DNA of 64,000 bases from Coprinopsis marcescibilis. Its lineage: Eukaryota > Basidiomycota > Agaricomycetes > Agaricales > Psathyrellaceae. The position numbers were made by a program, and so were the translations under genes. The stretch covers positions 75,899 through 139,898 of the forward strand of contig ML210207.1 of the NCBI GenBank assembly GCA_004369085.1, given 5' to 3'. Numbering within the stretch: the first letter of the stretch is position 1; each line of letters starts with the position of its first letter. The notes under the pieces were generated by a model. That model saw only the letters and a program-made list of their open reading frames with translations, had not been told where the DNA came from and made no database searches. Positions 33,230-45,092 of the stretch are shown piece by piece.

Positions 33230-34651
33230 ATGTCATTAGCCCGAGTCATTGTTATTGACGATGATCATCCAGACATAGTGTATGGGGGGACTTGGGAAAT
33301 AGATCCTGTGCAATACGAAGGGTTTTTCAACTCTGGAAATGTCGGCGGAAGCCAGCGTCGTATTACGGGGGTTGGCTCTATATCATTCACCTTTCAGGGC
33401 AAGCCACATTACGTTTAGTTTCTAACACATCAATCGCTCACCCAGGTGGATTGTCTAGGGTCTGGTATCTCGCTGTACGGAACGAGAAAAAGTTTAATGA
33501 ACCAAGCATTAAAGTGGCAATGCAGGATGGACGGAGAGGTGTTTGAACCCATCTTCTCGCCGGAGCTTGTGCAGAACACTTATCAATACTGTCACATTGC
33601 TGGCTTGGACCCAAGTACAGCACATACACTTCGAGTCAACATTGAGGCAAGCGAACAAGCTCCATTCTGGGTTGACGCCATCGAATTCTACCCGTTTAAC
33701 CCCAGCGTGGCCTACCGTGAAGCCCTGGCCAGAAACAGTTACTATTCTCAGCATCATATCAACGATACTACCATTCAATACAGCCCAGGGTGGCAGTTTC
33801 TGCCTGAAGCTCCAATTGTACGATTTACTTCCACGCCAAACAGCATTGTAGAGATTGCCTTCATTGGTGAGCCTTTGGCTGTCCTCCGCTCACGTGTATT
33901 GTTTGTGACTGGGTAATTAGGAACCCAAGTGACCTGGAAGGGCATAGCCTTGATAAACCAGCCTCTAGTGGGTGACTCTCAAGCAACGTATAGTGTGGAC
34001 GAAGGACCTCCAGTGCCTATCATTGTACCTCAGCGTCTCGCCGGCAGTGGTCAATACCAGCTGTTTGAAACGGAAAAGTTGCCTCGCAATCTCCATCACC
34101 TCAAAGTCGTTTACGGTGCAGGCTCTGAAGCGCCCTTGGTCTTGAACTACATGTTGATTGCGGATGGAGATATCCTCTATCGGGATCCTCGTGATCTGGG
34201 GCCTGACCTGGACGGACTGCGAGTTGACCCAGTTATGCAACGTTCAAATGAACCACAGCCTGAGGGACCGCCAGCTGCTGCTATTGCTGGTGGCGTTGTG
34301 GGCGGTGTTGTTGGCCTTGTTATATTGGTATTTGGCATCATATACGTCAAGAAGATGAGGGACCGAAAGAAGCACGTGCACAGTAGCCAACGTACCGCGG
34401 ATGCCGAAGTACAATCGTCTATGGCCTCAAGGAGCAGTGGAGCATCCAAGCAAGGTACGTAGATATCTAGGCATTTGCTGCTCGGTGCTAACCGCACCCT
34501 AGTGATATCGCCTTTGGCAAACACAAATAATCCCAACTTGAATGGTGCTAGCGTTACTGCGGTTGGAGGGGATCACACAGTGACTAGTATTACTAATAAT
34601 AATATAGTACATCATCATTACGCACCACAGCTTGGGACGCAGCGTGAGTGA
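33230..34651 (+). CDS. Single-pass membrane protein with extracellular repeat domain, copy 2
   Basis: Four exons (33230-33398, 33459-33866, 33921-34454, 34503-34651) give 419 residues. It is clearly homologous to the protein at 30217-31704: DDDHPDIVYGGTWEIDPVQY at the start, YSPGWQFLPEAPIVRFTSTP in the middle, DPRDLGPDLDGLRVDPV before the membrane span, and the span IAGGVVGGVVGLVILVFGII followed by KKMRDRKKH. Intron 1 begins with gcaagc (GC donor) at exactly the position where the other copy has a normal donor. The tail differs: it is shorter and gains a fourth exon rich in Asn and His (NNNIVHHHYAP). The stop at 34651 is inside a sequence that could also act as a gtgagt donor, which would change only the last few residues. 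Confidence 0.8.
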
Positions 34652-35489
34652 GATATGGGTGGGGGAACGGAAAGAAACCAGTAATAGAGTAGATGCGTCG
34701 TTCCAACAAACTTCAAAGACAATTCATTGACAGCGACTCGAGGGCTTCGCGATTCAACTGTCGAGTAAGCTTCCTTGATGCGCCAGTGATCGGACCGGTG
34801 GTCTCTTGTAAGTTCGAGCGGCGTCGTCTTGAATGGGATGATGCCAGGTATACCTGTGCAACAACTTTTGACTCGATGCAGCGGGGGGGTCTGAAGGAAA
34901 TGGGTTTGTCTGTACGCGAGGGCTATGGTGCCTGAATCCACAAACCAAGTCGGTGCCGTTGCATTCTGGGATGAACAAGTCACCAAATATCGCCAATGCA
35001 CTGGTGAATTTGGTTGAAGAGCTAATGTCCTGCTGCCTCCCGGACCTTCGATCGCCGGACCTCCGGACTATGAATGTGACTTTTTGCGCCGCCGACACTC
35101 CGAAGCTATACCTGTCGCTGTCCAAGTAATACGGCTTTGCAAGAAGCTATCGACGAGGTCGCCAACCAAATTTGACAATTCTCTAGCCAAATTCCTGCTT
35201 AACCATGCATCATGTCTCGCGAACTTGGGCTTGTAGCTCGAAGGCCCCGAGTCGATCCACGAACCCTCCAGAATATACCTCCGGCTGGTCGCCACGGGGC
35301 GGAGTCTGTGCGCCCCAAAATGTTTGCATGGCTGCGCAACTAAGTTCGGCGCTCAAAATGTTTCCATGTGCTTCAGAAATGTTTGCCTGTCATGGGGTCG
35401 AAAGCTCCAGGCAAACATTTCACTTGGAATACTATTTATATGTCTAAGTTATTTAAAGTTTGCATGGAAAGACTTATGTTTGCACGCAC
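34652..35489. other. Intergenic, no supported gene
   Basis: On minus, 35068-35295 and 34754-35125 are open frames of 75 and 123 codons with some protein-like character, but they are in different frames, lack a splice join and match no family. Confidence 0.35.
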
Positions 35490-36341
35490 CTAATTTTTCG
35501 CCAAAACAAACGCCATACTGTGGTCCCATGTCGAGAGGCAGTGGATATTTGGAGAAGATTGGCGAATTCATATCCTGCGCAATATGAACCCATCCTGTCA
35601 GAAACGCTGGATTGGTTAGCCTCGGCGTTGATTGCTCTGCAGCGTTACAGCCAAGTCGCTGTCGATCTTCTGGAAGTAATCAGTCTCCAGCGTCGTCTTG
35701 CGACTCAACATCCGGCAAAATACAATCCCCGATTGGCAAGATCCCTTCATCGACACTCGACCGCGCTTTCGAAGCTTGGCAGATATCGAGACTCCCTGAT
35801 GCCGTGTTACGAGGCTGCTGCAATGTATCGGCGGCTGATGGGCGATGGGGAGGGCAGGCAATGGGGAGTACAACTCGCCAGAGTGCTTCAGCTCCAGACT
35901 TGTGTTGTGTACAAGTGCGAAGGAGTGAAGAGTGCACTCCAGGTTGCTCGTGAGGGAGTGATACTGTCCAGAAAATCCGTCGACCAGGAGAAGGGTATGG
36001 AAGATTGTCGGGCGTTGGCGTCTCTGGCTAGCGCTCTCCAGATTTACGCCAAGTTTCTGGGTTTGTATGGGAGAATGGAGGTATCAGGTGAGGCTGTTGG
36101 GGAGTCAGTTGCATTATGGCGGCAGCTGGTGAATGCTGATGCTGCGAAGTATACAAATCAGTTGAGGCGTGCGGTGCGTCTGGAGAATCAGATATTGAGG
36201 ATGCAGGAGGTAGTAGCTGGGTCGGACTGGGGATGGATGTCAATTGGATGGGTGAATTGGTTTCGACGAGGTGTTGGGGGGCTAAGCATGGCGTCTTTTG
36301 GATCGAGGCGACGTGTATGGAGCTTAGGAAAGACCCGGTGA
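35490..36341 (+). pseudogene. TPR-repeat protein, 5'-truncated copy
   Basis: An open frame of about 280 codons enters TPR-type sequence at once (CREAVDIWRRLANSYPAQYE, then LISLQRRLA and SLHRHSTALSKLGRYRDSL). It has no in-frame ATG before about codon 113 and no upstream exon that I could find. The repeats match the style of the full gene at 36914 (repeats of about 40 residues, with A-x2-I-x-R-R-L-A-x5-A / L-x2-S-L-x4-A-x2-L-x3-G-R). The frame ends with a Trp/Gly/Arg-rich tail unlike the neighbour. It is most simply a copy that lost its 5' part. An undetected 5' exon remains possible. Confidence 0.55.
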
Positions 36342-36913
36342 CATTGAATTTGCACCTGATCTGTATGCAACGCAATCAAGTACTCAGAGAAGTATCACTA
36401 GATGAATGCCTAACGAGAAGTAAATTCACTACTACTACTACTACTACTCAAGGTTTATGAACGTCCACAATCTGGACCCAGAAGCTTGTCGCTACAAGTG
36501 TGCGTGACAAGTTGGCAGCCAGACACAAATTGAACCACCTTTTGTCTACATCGCCCTGCTCGCTTTCTTTCTCGCGCTGTCACTGTCTGTGGGCGCTCGC
36601 CATGATGTCCTTTTGTTGTAAGCATAAAGAAGCTGCCATGTTCACTTCTCTAAGCTCGGTTTACCAAAGAATTGCAGTGGGGGAGGCTAAAAACTCCCGG
36701 TAACTTTGAAGCTCCGTTGTCAAGTACAAATTTAGGACGCTTCAACTTGAAAGTACACACAACCCAAACTTCTCATAGATCAACTCCCTTCATCCGTGAT
36801 ATCGCTCTACGGTGTCCCAGACTCCTAGAGAGTGTTCTCTACCGAAAGCCTGTGGTCTGACTAAGGCTGTACGGTTGTATTAGTATTTCTTTCTCTCTGT
36901 TCTGAGGGTTGAG
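36342..36913. other. Intergenic between TPR copies, with ACT microsatellite
   Basis: Holds a short ACT trinucleotide run (about 36427-36448). No gene seen. Confidence 0.45.
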
Positions 36914-38645
36914 ATGGAACTGGTGCGTTGGTCGCTCCTATGGCACGCTTCGAGTACAGCAGCACTTGTTGACGTTTTCAACTCAAAGGAGAAACCGGAG
37001 TCTGGTACTTCCCAAGTAAATGGTCAGCTTTACATGGAATTACTGCCTCTCCCAAGTAAAGTGACCCCGCTTCCAGCAAGGAACGACTTAGCGCGCGATG
37101 CAAAATGGGCGATGCAGGCCATCTCCCTCTTGACTGGCCCCTCTGCTAAGTCTCGGCGTCCCCAGAAGCTGTCCGATGAAGATCGCGGCCCAGGGAGCAG
37201 TCAAGACGAGCGCACCCGTGAACCTGGTAAGTTCTCAGTGTCCGAATTTTCATCCATCGTCAACAAGGACACTGATTCAACCAGGTGCCGAGCCTTTGTA
37301 CCAGGAAGCCAGAGACCTGACCTCGTGGCTGCAGTCTGTAGATCGATTTCGACAGTTGGCAGCCGAAGACCCAAGTAAACACGGGGCGGAGTTCGCTTAT
37401 GTGCTAGACACTCTAGCATTTGAGCTGGGCATACGTCGACGTCACGATGAAGCTATTCCAATTGTCCAGGAGTCCATCCACATCAAACGAAGACTGTTGG
37501 TACTTGAAGACTCCCCTGCACAATACCCGCTTCTAGCAGCATCCCTTCACAATCTCGCTGTTTATCTTGCCAGCTCGGGATATCATCTTGAAGCACTTGA
37601 TCATGGACGGGAAGCTGCGTTAATTCGACTCCAGCTTGCGGCCAGTAACCCAACCAACTTGGTTGACGGGGAGCTGGCTAATACCCGTCACAATTTAGCC
37701 TGTGATTTGGCTTTTTGCAGACGATATGAAGAGGCCATGCCCGTGTTTCTAGAGGCTGTCACTGCTCGCCGTCGACTAGCAGTTGACTCTCCCAAGCAGT
37801 TCAAGCCCTTGCTTGCACGCTCGCTCCATCAATACGCCCTCTGTCTCGCCAATATGGGACGCCATTCTCAGGCAGTGGAGTCCGGGAAGGAGTCAGCTGC
37901 GATTCAAAGAAGGCTGGCTCAAAAGCCTAATTTCCAGGTTGACGCAGTCGACGCTGACTTGGCCTGCACGTTGCACAACCTGAGCTGTGACCTCAGCTCA
38001 TGCGGGCTTGGCAACGATGCCGTTAATGTGGCTCGAGAAGCCCTCACAATCCGTCGCCGGCTGGCAGAGCGACAACCAGCTATATTTGTGCCTTTACTGG
38101 CCAAATCACTTCACCATTACGCCATCTTTCTCGCAAACCTGGGTAGTCACGCCAAAGCTGTCAAAATTGGAAGAGAAGCGGTCGACATTCGTTTCAGATT
38201 ATTAAAGGACGATCCGGAAAAGTACAGGTTACATTTATCGGCATCACTGTACAATCTGGCCTTCGACCTTGTCGTTTGCAACCGTGACCAAGAGGCCATA
38301 CCCCTGAGCCAGGAAGGTATTGGACTTCGACGTCAACTTGTTGCACAAACTCCCACCAGATTCGAGCACCTCCTGGCAGCCTCCCTTCGACAACATTCCA
38401 TCTACCTTTCCCGAACCGGATTATACAACGACGCGGTCAAGGCATGCCAAGAATCGGTCGACATTTTTCGTAGATTGGGGTCTGAAGCCGATCTTTCGCG
38501 CTCACTTAAGCTGCTAGGCTCATACCTGAGCTCCTGTGGCCGGGACAAGGATGCAGAAGTGATGTCTCTTGAGGCGAAGGACCTTCGGCGTCGAGCTGTG
38601 TCCAATTCCTTCAAAAATCGAAGCGAAGATGCAATACAATGCTAG
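36914..38645 (+). CDS. TPR-repeat protein
   Basis: Two exons (36914-37226 and 37285-38645) give 557 residues. After a poorly conserved N-terminus (about 1-100), the rest is built of kinesin-light-chain-like TPRs of about 42 residues: LHNLAVYLASSGYHLEALDH, TRHNLACDLAFCRRYEEAMP, LHNLSCDLSSCGLGNDAVNV, LYNLAFDLVVCNRDQEAIPL and so on, about eight to nine copies to residue 535. A TPR solenoid of this kind binds partner proteins. In agaricomycetes such genes form large families, some fused to NB-ARC or CHAT domains; here no other domain is present. The C-terminus is basic (KDLRRRAVSNSFKNRS). The start at 36914 is the first ATG in the frame and is moderately certain. Confidence 0.78.
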
Positions 38646-39482
38646 ATTGGCTAAAGGCACCCTATCCTTGTTTCCAGCCTTCGTTCTGTGTCTATTTATA
38701 CTTGATGTGTACCTCAGTTTGTTCTTCCAGCCCTCTCGCATCCTCTTGTTCGTTTATAGTCGATAATAAAATAATAGGCACCTGGGAGTGTCATTATTCT
38801 TTTTTCGGGGGAATCAATGTCCATGAGCTTTTCTGGTCAATAGATTCATGATGAACAAGCGATATTTTTCAATCCGGGAGTTGCCGAGTAGTGGGTGATA
38901 CCCATTTATAGTATGTTCCCCCATCCTCCATTACTGGGCATTATCACCGATCGGCGCTGGTGCATAGTCTCCCATGAACTTCTGCCAATGACCGTATTAC
39001 AAACGTTCATCCCTATATACTGTGAGCTGCGCTAGTCACCTGCTGCCTTCTATCACAGACTGAATTTCATTGACATTGGCTTAACCTACGAAAGGGGAAT
39101 TACTTTCATACATTGTGCATCGTACGATATCTTCTCCAATGGCCAACTTTCTTTCCCACACCAAAAAGCATGTCTAGGAACCGTTTCGAGTTGGGAAGCT
39201 CGCTAGGGCATAGTCAGAAAACTTGAATCATAATTTGAGCCTAGGAGATATCGCTATCAATGCCAGACCGTTCACGTACGCTGCTGATAATTATTGCTAC
39301 ACACGTCGATCAGCCTACATCCGGTATGTCAAGTGCCATTCATCCAAATATCCATCTAATCCGTACGCCTTCAGGGTTCTGCCAGCGACGTCTTCGAGAA
39401 AGACAAAGAAAAGGAAAGAAAAAGAGGTTGGAAAACGTCCAGGAAAACAAAGGTATGCATCGCATAAACCTGTGTGCGCTGT
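38646..39482. other. Intergenic, convergent 3' flanks
   Basis: Lies between the convergent 3' ends of the TPR gene and HSE1. A purine-rich tract (GAAAG/AAAGG) is at about 39399-39435. No gene seen. Confidence 0.4.
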
Positions 39483-42400
39483 TCAGACCAACCCAGACCC
39501 CCCACCACCAACCTTCCCAAGCCCTGGACCAGTCTTCTTCGGTAGCACCCAGCTAGGCGTTGAACCTGTAGAACCTGTCGGGCTATGACTAGGACCATAC
39601 CCCGGTCGTCCCGCTGGCTGCTGCTGTGGTTGTTGCGGCTGTGGTTGGTGGTGAACCTGAGCTTGTTCTTGAGGTTGCAGATGCAGAGGCTGCTGCTGTT
39701 GAGGTTGAGGTTGGGGCTGTTGAGGTTGCTGATACTGCTGCCGCTCCTGCCCAACATCAGGCTTAACATACCCCGAATCCGTCAACTGATACCTCGGCGC
39801 GGTACTCGACACAGTCTGCTTCTGCGGCTGCGGTTGCGACTGCCTAAACTGGAAACTATCCGAACGCTGTCTCCCACCCACGTCCGGCTCTCCCCCTCCG
39901 AGTACGTCACCCACACCTCCTAGACCCTCTTGTCCACTGACCGCGCCAGCACCAGAACCAGCAGCGATAGGCGCACCCTTGCTATCCGTCACCCCAGGCA
40001 CGCTAATGAAGTACACCGCACCCGCCAAATCGGTCCCTCCCTGCGCGTAATACTGGGCCCAAGCCTGCACATTCGGATCCGGATACGAAATCGTCGGCTC
40101 ATACACAAACGGTGGTGGACCAGCGAGCATCTCTTGGACCTGCGCTGGTGTAAGCTTGCTTTGTGTCGGTTGTGGTTGGGGCTCAGGTTGTGGTTGCTCC
40201 TGAGGTTGTTGCGGTTGCGGTTGCTGCTGCTGGGATTGTTGCTGCGGTTGCGGTTGTTGTTGCTGCTGCTGGGGTTGTTGAAGCTGCTGAGCTTGCTGGA
40301 CCTGCTGCTGATTCAGCGATTCCCGCCTCTGCGGGTGCTGCTGCTGTGGCTGATTGGGATACCCTTGCGATTGCGGCTGGCTCAACTGACCATACCCCTG
40401 TTGTTGTTGCTGAGGTTGAGGCTGAAGAGGTACACTGTCCTCAGGATGCGGCAGCGGCAACGGCTGGTCGAGCAACGACAGCTCCTCAACCCCTGCTTCG
40501 ATCACCTGCTGAGGCTGAGGTTGTGCTTGCTGAACTAAGTGAACATTGATCGGCTCCTGCTGTGGCGCAGGCGCGAATTGTCCGTGAATGCTCCCGATAC
40601 CGCTCGCCCCGACCCCAACGCCGCCAATCCCACCGCCCACACCGTACTGCGACTGCCTCCTCTGCTGCTGAGCACTCGCCGCGATAACAGGGGACGCCTG
40701 TTGCGCTTGTGCAGAATGTGTCCGCCTCAAATCGGTTTGCTGCTGCTGTTGTTGCTGTGGCTGCGCCTGTTGAGTCTGACCAGGATACGGAAGCGACTGC
40801 TGATGAAGGAGTGGTGGCTGCTGTGGCAGTTGGTGCTGGTGTGGCTGCTGCTGAGGAGGAGGTAAAGCCCCGTGGTGTTGTTGTTGTTGTCCCTGGGGAG
40901 ACGCAGATGGCACTTGCTGCTGAGATGGATACGGCACGGGTCCTTGCGCACTATAGGGCGCACCATACCCATACGTCGCCGTCGAAGGTGGTGGTCCGCC
41001 TTGTTGGGCCTGGCCCTGCGGTTGTGCTGGCGACGCCTGCTGTGCTTGGCCAACTGGTTGTTGTTGCTGCTGGGCGTAAGGATCCGGCAAGTAGGGAGGG
41101 GCGTTAGCTGCCGGTGGGGGTGATTGCTGATGGGGAGGTGGAGCTTGAGGCTGAGGCTGAGGTTGAGGAGCTTGAGCAACCGGTGTGGGTGCGCCATAGG
41201 GCGCGACAGCAGGTGGAACCTGTGCGAGTGGGTACCCAGCTGGAGGTCCATACCCGCCTCCGGGCGCAGGAGTGGGCACACCGGGCGTTGGGTTCCATCC
41301 AAAGGCAGCTACAGCTCCAGGAGGAGGCGGCCCGTAGTTCGAAGTTGGCCGCTGGTGAGGAACATGTGCGGGATAACCTGGTGCTTGCGGTGGCCTTCCA
41401 TATGCGTTTTGGTCGTAGACTGCGGAGGATCATATCAACTAAGGTCAAGAGAAAGAAAAGCGAATGAAGTACCTCCAGTATGTCTAGCCAAGCTCTCCTC
41501 CATCATCCTATCAAAGATCGTACGGGCACGAACAAAGGTTTCGTTCATCGATACCAAATCAGCTGTAAATCCCGATCCACGATCAGTGACATCCATTCTC
41601 AAATCACCCCCCACTGGGCAGTGAGAAAAACTTTACGTACCGCGCTTCTGACTATACTTATCGATCAGTTTGACAATCTTGGGGCGCAGGGACATGCACG
41701 ACCGGTAGAGCTCCTGATAGGATTAATCGACGCGTTAGATTGGGCTCTGGACCGATCGGTGAATGGGGCGATATACTCACCTGAATCTCCTCGTTATCGG
41801 CCAGATTGTCCTTGTCAGGGTCCAGACCCTTGAGCATACTCAATAATTTCTCTACGTTAAGGGCTTGTGAAAAGACGGCGGCTTCCTGTTCGACTTCCTT
41901 GGTCAGTTCCGCCGCAGTAGGCTCAGGCATCGGTTCCTAATCACACATTATACATTAGCCATCGCGTTTGACCGAAGAGTAGAAACAATAATAGGATATG
42001 ATGAGAGTGAAGAGGAAGAAATGTAATGGGAGGATAGTATGGGAGGACGTACCACATAATTCACAGGGAAAATGCCAGTTCGCCCTTTGAGCTGCCCCCT
42101 CCACCAGTCCTTGTATCCACGATCAACAACCTTGATGACATCCCCTTTATCGAACGCTAGCTCCCCTGGCTCGGAAGGCTCAAAGGTGTGCAAAGCCCGC
42201 ACCCGAGTGACAATGTTCAGATTTGCCGAAAGAGCACTTGGACCACCCCCAGTCGTTGTGGTGTTTGCCGTGGAGCTCGTAGTCTCCGCAGGGGTCGCAG
42301 GATAGCTTGGCCCGGAGGTATAGGACAAAGTTGTATCATATGAGGGCTTGCTCTGTGGCTGCGGCCTCGAAGAGGGGGGATAAGCCTGCGCGGGTGCGGG

Positions 42401-43407
42401 TGCGGGTGCAGGCGGTTGCTGCACTTGTGGTTGGGGTACAGGTTCGGGATGAGCGGGCGGGGATGGTTGCCGATACCGTTGCTGCGCACTTGGAGACGGT
42501 GTACGTGCGGGGATGTAACCACCCTGGTACTTGGATGCGGTGTACCCACTTTGCCCACCAGAGGGCTCGGCTGCAGAGGAGGATGGCTTTCCGGCCAGGG
42601 AGTATTCATTCCACTGTCCACGTCCACCCTTGTCATGCATCGACATTTCGAGGACTCGTTGGAGCTCCTCTTCTTCCTTGCGTCGAATTTCGTCGTCGAC
42701 AGTTGGTGGCACGGGCTCGCTTTGTTGTTCGAATTTATATCCTGGAGTAGGGAGTGTTAGTATGGATGTGAAATACGACGTTGAGTCATACACCTACCCT
42801 TCCCCTTGAGTGTATCATACAATTCCTCCATAATTCCCAAACTGGTATCCTTTTCAAATTCTGCTGCCCATTCCGCGACTAGTCCGAGGACTCGTTTACG
42901 GACTTTTTCATGAGTCGTCTACGGGCACGTCAGTATGTACTAATAACCGATACTGACTGTACGCACGCGATCCAGAACAATCTTCTCCAGTGCCTGGGTG
43001 AACGCTTTAGATGATATCTCCCGATGCAACGTAACTCCCAGATTCTTGCCCAACGCTTCAGCTAGGGACAAGGCATAGAGCTGCACATTGGGATTCCTAT
43101 GCGCCATTCGCTTGATCACAGCAGCGATTGCATTGTGTGCCCTGTCAACGCCAACTACAGGTTAGACCATCACAGTTACCGAGGACAGCGAACATGCAAC
43201 TTACCCTTCTTGCCCTTCATCATCGACTTTATCGCATAGTGTCAATATAATCTCCCAATTCTCGCTTGTGAGATTCTCATCTGTTGCTTTAGCTGTTATG
43301 CCGGTCGGTTAACCATCCTGATGCACCTGATCAAGAAAGTGTAATAGCAATAGCTCACCAACGATCTCATCGTACGGATTTGCTGCGCCTCCGCCAAACA
43401 ACGACAT
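39483..43407 (-). CDS. HSE1: Hse1/STAM, ESCRT-0 subunit with very long Gln/Pro tail
   Basis: Nine exons (43407-43359, 43292-43205, 43141-42967, 42918-42798, 42741-42053, 41936-41781, 41713-41641, 41562-41473, 41419-39483) give 1125 residues. Domains in order: VHS (about 15-140, with [12 protein letters not shown] and [19 protein letters not shown]), ubiquitin-interacting motif ([13 protein letters not shown], about 165-180), SH3 ([20 protein letters not shown] ... [18 protein letters not shown], about 322-374), then a GAT/coiled-coil core ([40 protein letters not shown], about 375-480). This is the complete design of Hse1, which with Vps27 captures ubiquitinated cargo on endosomes for the ESCRT pathway. 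The last 640 residues are Gln/Pro-rich low complexity, far longer than in yeast Hse1 (452 residues in all). It is head to head with the MMS2 gene. Confidence 0.93.
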
Positions 43408-43649
43408 TATTCGCGACGGCGAAAAAGAGTTAGAAGTACAAGTCGCGACTGGGATGTGGTATGAGGACAAGAAATAGGTTGGGGAGGCAGTGGGGATTGA
43501 CTGGGCCTGCGCGTGGCTGTGCAATCATCGACAGACTCCGCTCACAGCCTGGCCTGCACAGCGACCGTGACCGTAATCTGACTCGTCGGACGGCCGAGCC
43601 ACCCCATTACAACTTTCTTTCTTATTCTACATTCTAGTCGTCTACTGCG
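43408..43649. promoter_or_regulatory. Bidirectional promoter region HSE1 / MMS2
   Basis: Only 242 bp separate the ATGs of the two divergent genes, so both promoters and leaders must share it. A pyrimidine-rich stretch (CTTTCTTTCTTATTC) lies just before MMS2. No TATA box is evident. Confidence 0.55.
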
Positions 43650-44341
43650 ATGGCCAAGGGTGAGTCCAATCCAGATCTATGTCGTATGCATAGGAATACT
43701 GACCAGTATGATGCTCATGCTCTCCTCGCGATGTGCTAATTGCCTCCATATCGACATTCGCCAATCTATCTGGTCGATCTACCGCGGCAAATAGTCCCAA
43801 GAAACTTCAAGCTTCTCGAGGAGCTCGAAAAGGGCGAGAAGGGTATCGGAGATGGCTCTTGCTCATACGGGTTGGAGGACGGAGACGATATCATGATGAG
43901 CCACTGGAACGGAACGATTATCGGGCCTGGTCATGTAAGTAGTCCTTTCGATCGTGTTATCGGGTTCTACCTAATCGTTACATTCTCTGTCGTTACTCTA
44001 ATGTGCTCTGGACGACTCGTAGACCGTGCACGAGAATCGAATCTATAGTCTCAAGATCACCTGTGGCGACTCTTACCCCGATTCACCCCCAGAAGTCCAG
44101 TTTCTGTCCAAAATCAATCTTCCATTCGTAAACTCGGTCAACGGCAAGGTCGACGCTAGTAAAATTGCTGTTCTCGCTAATTGGAACAGAAATAACAGCA
44201 TTGAGACCGTCCTTGTCGAGATTCGCAAGTGCGTAGAGAGACCTTGCGTCATAGAACTGAGACTGACCTTCAATCTCTAGGGAAATGGCGTCCTTCAACA
44301 ACAGGAAACTTCCTCAACCACCGGAGGGCTCCATGTTCTAG
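43650..44341 (+). CDS. MMS2: Ubiquitin-conjugating enzyme E2 variant MMS2/UEV1
   Basis: Four exons (43650-43659, 43795-43934, 44023-44228, 44281-44341) give 138 residues, the family length (yeast Mms2 has 137). The first exon is 10 nt (M-A-K plus one base). Conserved stretches are [69 protein letters not shown] and [14 protein letters not shown]. The HPN-Cys of active E2s is absent, as expected for a UEV. With Ubc13 it builds Lys63-linked ubiquitin chains for DNA-damage tolerance and for endosomal sorting. The C-terminus, [10 protein letters not shown], is typical of fungal members. Confidence in the family is very high; Mms2 versus Uev1 naming is by convention. Confidence 0.95.
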
Positions 44342-45092
44342 AACGTCTGATTACCGCTCGGTGCTACCTGCATACACCATCTCGCAACCTCCTCATCACC
44401 GCTTGCCGCTTCTACGGACTTTTCCCCGCCCCTAAAGGGCAATCTTTCTCAAAGAAATAATACATCAATCAATCTTCGCTGTATCAACGTACTTCATGTG
44501 CTGTGTTTCAAGGGTTCGTCTTCGCAATAACAATTACGGTCTCTCAACGGAAGAATTCGACAAATCAATCAGAGAATAACTGCAGATCATGGCTTTGGGA
44601 CTACCAGTTCACGCCCGTAAATACCCAGCCCAAGTTACCTGAAAGAGATTATGCCCACCCGAAGGCAAGGCTCGGTTAGGGTTGAGAGACGACCTTCAAG
44701 TCCCCTGGTCGTACACAACAGCACCTACAATATCACATCACTCCTTATTTGCCATTAAATTGACAGCCAGGTGCCCCTGTGTGCATGATCTTCATCAATT
44801 TCCATCAACTGCTGTGAAAGGAACACGAAGAGCGTCTTAAAATTAGGCCATTATACCCATGCGTGAGCTGGAGATCCATCACAGGATTCAAATCTTTTCA
44901 TAAGCGCTTAAATCACGGCCATCGATTAATACATGTCCTCGAGGCTCGGACTCAAATAAATCATCCTTTATATAGAGTACGCATTCTGGTCGTACAGCCT
45001 TCCTCATCGTCTTCCTTGTCCACAGCACTTCAGTTCTTCCCTACCGCATAAAGTGGCCCCCAAATTGCGGTTTACCGATCACACCCTTCAAT
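44342..45092. other. Intergenic between MMS2 and calpain 1
   Basis: 3' flank of MMS2 and promoter of the calpain gene. No gene or repeat recognised. Confidence 0.4.

Noticed and set aside
40163..40865. Long plus-strand frames opposite the HSE1 tail
   Set aside because: They are mirror frames of CAG/CAA-rich coding DNA (Ala/Val or Leu/Arg runs) with no domains.
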